NCBI GenBank assembly: GCA_011523115.1
Contig: WTHO01000220.1
Location: 1 to 8,911 of the forward strand
From: Halieaceae bacterium
Lineage (GTDB): Bacteria > Pseudomonadota > Gammaproteobacteria > Pseudomonadales > Halieaceae
Direction: 5' to 3'
Length of the DNA: 8,911 nucleotides
The notes under the pieces are model-generated. The model was not told the origin of the DNA. It did not search any database and saw only the letters and a program-made list of their open reading frames with translations. Position 1 is the stretch's first letter; each line of letters begins with the position of its first letter. The position numbers were made by a program, and so were the translations under genes. Below, in pieces: positions 5,150-8,911 of the stretch.

Positions 5150-5733
5150 AAAACTTCAGGTGCTATGTAGTGATGCCACTGCTACTGGGAATGATCAGTG
5201 GCTGCGGCTCCATCATGTCCAGCGCGGGTGCGGGCCCCATTGAAGAGGACCCGGGTGAACGCACTTTCGGGCAGCAAATGACTGACGAAAGCATCGAAAC
5301 CAAAGCGAAAGTCAACATTAATGCCGCAGACGAGGGTTACGACGCGGCCCACCTGAGCGTCGTCTCGTTCAACGGCTTCGTGCTTTTGGTCGGTCAGGTC
5401 CCCTCCGAGGAGCTCAAGACCCTCGCCACGGACGTCGTGCGGAAGATCGAGGATGTCCGACGGATTTACAACGAGTTGGAGGTGGGTGAAGCAACAGGCG
5501 CGGGCGCGCGCACGAATGACACATGGATCACGACTCAAGTGAAATCAAAGTTACTAGCCAGTTCAGACACCCCCGGACGTCGAGTAAAGGTAGTGACCGA
5601 AAATAGCGTCGTTTACTTGATGGGGCTGTTAACCGAAGCGGAAGCGGAGAGAGTCGCCCTTGAGGCGGCCGAAGTCGGCAGTGTTGAGCGGGTTGTGCAA
5701 CTGTTCGAGCTGATTCCAGCGCCCCCTATTTAA
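5146..5733 (+). CDS. dolP: DolP (YraP), dual-BON-domain outer-membrane lipoprotein
   Basis: A 195-residue lipoprotein; E. coli DolP has 191. The signal peptide ends in the lipobox ISGC with lipidated Cys20 and Gly at +2, which predicts outer-membrane sorting. Two BON domains follow at about residues 43-112 (GQQMTDESIETKAKV, LSVVSFNGFVLLVGQV, RIYNELEVGE) and 122-190 (TNDTWITTQVKSKLLAS, VKVVTENSVVYLMGLLTEAEA). Trp127 lies in the same NDTWITT context as the E. coli residue implicated in binding anionic phospholipid. DolP supports outer-membrane integrity and localises to division sites in E. coli. The ATG overlaps the diaA stop by four bases, indicating translational coupling. The 3' end overlaps the convergent sspB by 8 bp, and no terminator is visible. 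Confidence 0.95.
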   Translation: MKNFRCYVVMPLLLGMISGCGSIMSSAGAGPIEEDPGERTFGQQMTDESIETKAKVNINAADEGYDAAHLSVVSFNGFVLLVGQVPSEELKTLATDVVRKIEDVRRIYNELEVGEATGAGARTNDTWITTQVKSKLLASSDTPGRRVKVVTENSVVYLMGLLTEAEAERVALEAAEVGSVERVVQLFELIPAPPI

Positions 5734-6100
5734 CAACCTTCAAACTGGGCCTGCTTCGGCTCGCCGGGGGGTCGGGCGGGGTGTCAGGCTCCTCTGCGGT
5801 ATCGAACACCATACCCTGGCCGTTCTCCCTCGCGTATATCCCCAAGATCGACTTGATAGGCACTGTGATATCAGTGGCGACGCCGCCAAAACGCCCGTTG
5901 AAATAAATGTACTCGTTACCCATATCTAGGCCCACCACTGCGGTGGGAGAGACATTCAGAACGATTTGCCCATCGCTAACATAGGCCTGCGGTACCTCCA
6001 CACCCTCTATCTCGACGTCGACCAGAAGATGCGGCGTGCAATCGTTGTCGACTATCCACTCATAAATCGCGCGGATGATATAGGGGCGGCTGGAGTTCAA
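5726..6100 (-). CDS. sspB: ClpXP adaptor protein SspB
   Basis: A 124-residue adaptor that in E. coli binds ssrA-tagged proteins from stalled ribosomes and delivers them to ClpXP. The N-terminal substrate-binding domain is well conserved: RPYIIRAIYEWIVDN (residues 5-19), TPHLLVDVEIEGVEVP, DGQIVLNVSPTAV, FNGRFGG and SILGIYARENGQGMVF. An acidic, proline-rich flexible linker follows (about 97-115). The extreme C-terminus RPSLKVVK matches the ClpX-docking motif, RPALRVVK in E. coli. The start is TTG at 6100: the next upstream in-frame ATG (6253) would add 51 unrelated residues read from inside sspA. No Shine-Dalgarno is visible and the sspA stop is 14 bp upstream, so translation probably depends on coupling to sspA. 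Confidence 0.94.
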   Translation of the reverse strand: MNSSRPYIIRAIYEWIVDNDCTPHLLVDVEIEGVEVPQAYVSDGQIVLNVSPTAVVGLDMGNEYIYFNGRFGGVATDITVPIKSILGIYARENGQGMVFDTAEEPDTPPDPPASRSRPSLKVVK

Positions 6101-6114
6101 GTGAGAACGGGGCC

Positions 6115-6762
6115 CTAGGGGCGCATCTCTCGCTCTTGTACCGACAAACTCTCCTGAAAGGATTCTCGACTGAACAGTCGATCCATGTAGTCCAAGAGCG
6201 GTTTGGACTGCTTGCTGGGGCGGATATCGACACCGAGTGAGGGCAGCCGCCAAAGGATCGGCGCCACACAGCAGTCAACTAACGAAAATTCCTCACTCAT
6301 GAAGAAGGGCTTCTCAGTGAAAATGGGCGCGACCGCTACAAGGCTCTCCTTGAGTTCCTTGCTGGATTTACTGACTACATTATCACTCCGAGACGACTGT
6401 ATCGCGTCGACAAGGGCGGCCCAATCACGCTCAATGCGATAAACAAAGAGTCGACTCTCGGCCCTGGCCACGGGATAAACCGGCAACAGGGGCGGATGGG
6501 GGAAACGCTCATCCAAGTATTCCATCATGACCTTCGACTCGTATAGGACCAGTTCGCGGTCCACGAGGGTCGGCATCGTGTTATAGGGATTGAGGTCTCC
6601 CAACTCGGCGGGCACAGCTCCCGACTCGGACTCAACGAGCTCTACAGTCACGCCTTTCTCCGCAAGTACCAGCCTTACGCGATGGCTGTAATGGCTCGTA
6701 TTGTCTGAGAAAAGAGTCATGGAGGATCGCTTGGAAACGATCCCTGAGGCATCATCTGACAT
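6115..6762 (-). CDS. sspA: Stringent starvation protein A, RNA-polymerase-associated
   Basis: A 215-residue protein with a glutathione-S-transferase fold (thioredoxin-like N-terminal half, helical C-terminal half) but no expected GST activity. In E. coli it binds RNA polymerase holoenzyme and influences stationary-phase and acid-stress genes. Strongly conserved stretches: MTLFSDNTSHYSHRVRLVLAEKG (15-37), LNPYNTMPTLVDREL, EYLDERFPHPPLLPVYPVAR (81-100), and EEFSLVDCCVAPILWRLPSLG. The surface PHP motif implicated in polymerase contact is at residues 88-90. The ATG at 6762 gives the same N-terminal length as relatives, but no clear Shine-Dalgarno is seen. It is followed by sspB and sits 80 bp downstream of petBC. 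Confidence 0.96.
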   Translation of the reverse strand: MSDDASGIVSKRSSMTLFSDNTSHYSHRVRLVLAEKGVTVELVESESGAVPAELGDLNPYNTMPTLVDRELVLYESKVMMEYLDERFPHPPLLPVYPVARAESRLFVYRIERDWAALVDAIQSSRSDNVVSKSSKELKESLVAVAPIFTEKPFFMSEEFSLVDCCVAPILWRLPSLGVDIRPSKQSKPLLDYMDRLFSRESFQESLSVQEREMRP

Positions 6763-6788
6763 AAGATTTCAACTAACTAACGGGTCGC

Positions 6789-6825
6789 AGAGTGTACCAC
6801 TCTATTGGGGGCAGAAGATGCCCCC
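6789..6825 (-). terminator. Two tandem hairpins between petBC and sspA
   Basis: In the 80-bp gap, GGGGGCA (6807-6813) and TGCCCCC (6819-6825) form a perfect 7-bp stem with a 5-nt loop. AGAGTG (6789-6794) and CACTCT (6798-6803) form a second perfect 6-bp stem with a 3-nt loop. Neither is followed by a U-tract on the minus strand. They may weaken read-through from petBC into sspA or protect the pet mRNA 3' end. The second hairpin contains a -10-like TACACT in the sspA direction, but no convincing -35 is seen. Calling this a terminator is tentative. Confidence 0.45.
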
Positions 6826-6842
6826 GGCCAGTTTGCGCGTGT

Positions 6843-8843
6843 TCAGTGCACGTCTTTCCAATACTCGCGGTTAAGCAACCACGCGAAAATGAAAAAGACC
6901 ACTAAAAACAGCAGCACGTATGTGCCGATCCGTTGCCGATCAGCTTTAAACGGTTCAGCGGTGTACGCGAGAAAATTGACCAAATCGTAGATGGCACCGT
7001 CGAACTGCTCAACAGACATGGCGCCGGCTGAGGCCATGCTCATTGTTGCGCACTGACTGGCTTTGGCAGCGGGCAACCCAGCGTCATCAGCGCAAGCGGC
7101 CAAGCCTTGCAACTCCATCAGTACATGGGGCATGCCGACGTTGGGATAAACCCGGTTATTCACGCCATAAGGACGTGCCTCATCCTCATAAAAAGCGCGG
7201 AGATACGTGTAGAGCCAATCGGGCTGCCTTGACCTCGCGACCAGAGTCAGATCTGGAGGGGTTGCACCAAACCACACTTTCGCCTCGCCCTTGTCCATGC
7301 TGTTGGACATAAGCGAGCCAAGCTTGATTTCGGGATCAAAGACCAGGTTTGCTTTGTAGAGGTCCTCGGGTATCCCCAAATCTCTGGCCACGCGGTTGTG
7401 TCTGGAATATTGGAGCGAATGACACCCCATACAATAGCTGGCATAAAGGGCGGCCCCTCGCTGTAACGAGGGTTGATCCGATGGATCAGCCTCAAAAGCA
7501 TCACACGGCATCGTGCCGCAGTCGAACGCGGATTCCGCACCAACCACTTTGAGCGGCACGAATGCCAGCGCGCCAACGAAGGCCACCGTAGCGAGCCCCT
7601 TCCAGAGACCCATACCACCATCCATTGTGACCCGCTCTGGTTCTGGCTTGGTTCGGTCCAGACGGGACCACCACGGCATAGCCAAAAAGAACAGGAAGTA
7701 AAATATGGTACAAATCTGAGCGAGCACCGTTCTCTCCGGAGTCGGTGACTTGACACCCAGCACACCCAAAATGATGAAGGAGGCAACGAAAAGCAGCAGC
7801 ATCACCCTGTTCAACATACCGCGGTAGCGCCACGAGCGAACCGGGTTTCTGTCGAGCCATGGCAGCGCAAACGGGATCACCACCGAGATTGCGAAGAACA
7901 CAAAGCCCCAAAACTTGTCAGGCACAGCACGCAGTACCGAGTAAAAGGGCGTGAAATACCACACGGGTGCTATGTGCTCGGGCGTCTTGAGACCATTAGC
8001 TTCCTCAAAGTTAGCGTATTCGAGGAAGAACCCGCCCATTTCTGGAGCAAAAAACAATACGGCGCAGAAGAAAAACAGGAATACGGCAATGCCCTGCACG
8101 TCATGTACCGAATAGTATGGATGGAACTTAATGCCGTCGAGCGGCACGCCATCTGGCCCCTTGTTCTTCTTGATCTCAACGCCATCCGGGTTGTTGGAAC
8201 CCACCTCGTGTAGCGCCAGAATATGCAATACAACCAAGGCAAGCAGCACTATCGGCAATGCGACGACGTGCAAGGCAAAAAACCGGTTCAACGTGATGCC
8301 GGAGATCAAATAGTCTCCTCGGATCCACGTCACAATATCTTCGCCCACCACGGGAATGGCGCCAAACAGGGAAATAATGACCTGCGCACCCCAGTAGGAC
8401 ATCTGGCCCCATGGCAAGACGTAACCCACAAATGCCTCCGCCATCAGCACAATGAAAATCAGCATGCCGAAAATCCAGATCAACTCTCTCGGCTTTTTGT
8501 ACGAGCCATACATCAACGCTCGCATCATATGCAGGTAAACCACGACAAAAAACGCAGAGGCGCCGGTGGAGTGCATGTACCGAAGCATCCATCCATAATC
8601 GACGTCGCGCATGATGTACTCCACCGAAGCGAAAGCCTCTTCCGCGGAGGGGGTGTAATTCATGGTAAGCCAGATACCGGTTAACAACTGGTTAACCAGC
8701 ACCAGCAAAGAAAATACGCCGAAGAAGTACCAGAGGTTAAAGTTTTTGGGCGCGTAATACTCGCCCATGTGAGTGTTCCACGTGCGAGTCAGGGGTAACC
8801 GCTGGTCAATCCATGACATTAAACCCGTCAATGCTTTTTCCAT
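6843..8843 (-). CDS. petBC: Fused cytochrome b / cytochrome c1 of the bc1 complex (ubiquinol-cytochrome c reductase)
   Basis: One uninterrupted 666-codon frame encodes both redox subunits of complex III, which passes electrons from ubiquinol to cytochrome c and pumps protons by the Q cycle. Residues 1 to about 400 are cytochrome b: haem ligands His91/His105 and His192/His207, and the Qo-site motif PVWY at 293-296, the form known in Pseudomonas. From about 440 it is cytochrome c1: haem-binding CMGCH at 471-475, axial Met571 in NVGMPHVL, and a C-terminal anchor helix at about 641-657 ending REYWKDVH. Between them, residues 411-436 look like an intact signal peptide with a VGA site. This suggests processing into two proteins, as known for Bradyrhizobium FbcH. 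A GGAGG lies 7 nt before the ATG, which overlaps the petA stop by one base (TGATG). Confidence 0.93.
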   Translation of the reverse strand: MEKALTGLMSWIDQRLPLTRTWNTHMGEYYAPKNFNLWYFFGVFSLLVLVNQLLTGIWLTMNYTPSAEEAFASVEYIMRDVDYGWMLRYMHSTGASAFFVVVYLHMMRALMYGSYKKPRELIWIFGMLIFIVLMAEAFVGYVLPWGQMSYWGAQVIISLFGAIPVVGEDIVTWIRGDYLISGITLNRFFALHVVALPIVLLALVVLHILALHEVGSNNPDGVEIKKNKGPDGVPLDGIKFHPYYSVHDVQGIAVFLFFFCAVLFFAPEMGGFFLEYANFEEANGLKTPEHIAPVWYFTPFYSVLRAVPDKFWGFVFFAISVVIPFALPWLDRNPVRSWRYRGMLNRVMLLLFVASFIILGVLGVKSPTPERTVLAQICTIFYFLFFLAMPWWSRLDRTKPEPERVTMDGGMGLWKGLATVAFVGALAFVPLKVVGAESAFDCGTMPCDAFEADPSDQPSLQRGAALYASYCMGCHSLQYSRHNRVARDLGIPEDLYKANLVFDPEIKLGSLMSNSMDKGEAKVWFGATPPDLTLVARSRQPDWLYTYLRAFYEDEARPYGVNNRVYPNVGMPHVLMELQGLAACADDAGLPAAKASQCATMSMASAGAMSVEQFDGAIYDLVNFLAYTAEPFKADRQRIGTYVLLFLVVFFIFAWLLNREYWKDVH

Positions 8844-8911
8844 CAGACTGCCTCCGCGTCAACGCCAATCACCAGCACGCTGTCGCTCTCGTAGGAATAA
8901 GGGGGAATTTC
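8843..8911 (-). CDS. petA: Ubiquinol-cytochrome c reductase iron-sulfur subunit (Rieske), C-terminal end only
   Basis: Only the last 22 codons and the stop are inside the window. They read EIPPYSYESDSVLVIGVDAEAV, which matches the conserved C-terminal strand of Rieske proteins of the bc1 complex (PPYxYxSDxxLVIG). The TGA shares its A with the petBC ATG, so the genes form one operon in the classical petA-petB-petC order. The [2Fe-2S] cluster motifs and the membrane anchor lie beyond the right edge and cannot be checked. The assignment relies on this short match together with the position directly before cytochrome b. Confidence 0.88.
   Translation of the reverse strand, partial: EIPPYSYESDSVLVIGVDAEAV

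Noticed and set aside
5726..6253. 175-codon version of sspB
   Set aside because: The first 51 codons are read from inside sspA and have no similarity to SspB; homology begins at the TTG at 6100.
7961..7972. PVWY instead of PEWY at the cytochrome b Qo site as an anomaly
   Set aside because: PVWY is the usual form in gammaproteobacterial cytochrome b such as that of Pseudomonas, so it is not specific to this sequence.

Overview
The window is a chromosomal housekeeping region from a gammaproteobacterium. Three features point there. The gene order (petABC-sspAB facing lpoA-yraN-diaA-dolP, then rsmI-rnpB-mraZ-rsmH) is the one I know from Pseudomonas-like gammaproteobacteria. The SspA, SspB and DolP proteins are close to the E. 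coli ones. The cytochrome b is of the gammaproteobacterial type. Coding DNA is moderately GC-rich with several GTG or TTG starts. A marine lineage such as Halieaceae/OM60 would fit, but that placement is only a guess. I see no transposase, integrase, CRISPR array, tRNA or phage gene.

Layout from left to right. Reading leftwards are the start of rsmH (cut by the window edge), mraZ, a 489-bp non-coding stretch, the RNase P RNA gene rnpB and rsmI. The mraZ promoter carries an array of MraZ-type boxes; the rest of the gap holds a very AT-rich island and several hairpins. A gap of only 39 bp separates rsmI from the divergent rightward operon lpoA-yraN-diaA-dolP. That operon meets the leftward petA-petBC-sspA-sspB block tail to tail, with an 8-bp overlap of the dolP and sspB coding ends. 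The last few codons of petA (Rieske protein) lie at the right edge.

Functionally, the window covers four areas. Cell envelope: LpoA activates peptidoglycan synthesis, DolP is an outer-membrane lipoprotein, and mraZ-rsmH opens the division and cell-wall cluster. RNA maturation: RNase P RNA, plus RsmI and RsmH, which both methylate C1402 of 16S rRNA. Stress and proteolysis: SspA is an RNA-polymerase-associated protein and SspB delivers substrates to ClpXP. Respiration: the cytochrome bc1 complex.

I found no evidence for a wholly new system. The points most worth a second look are: six MraZ-type boxes in strict 10-bp register with one unit skipped; an in-frame fusion of cytochrome b and cytochrome c1 in one 666-residue ORF; a DiaA-like protein with eroded SIS-domain sugar-phosphate motifs; and a symmetric rsmI/lpoA divergent promoter that may give a leaderless lpoA mRNA.
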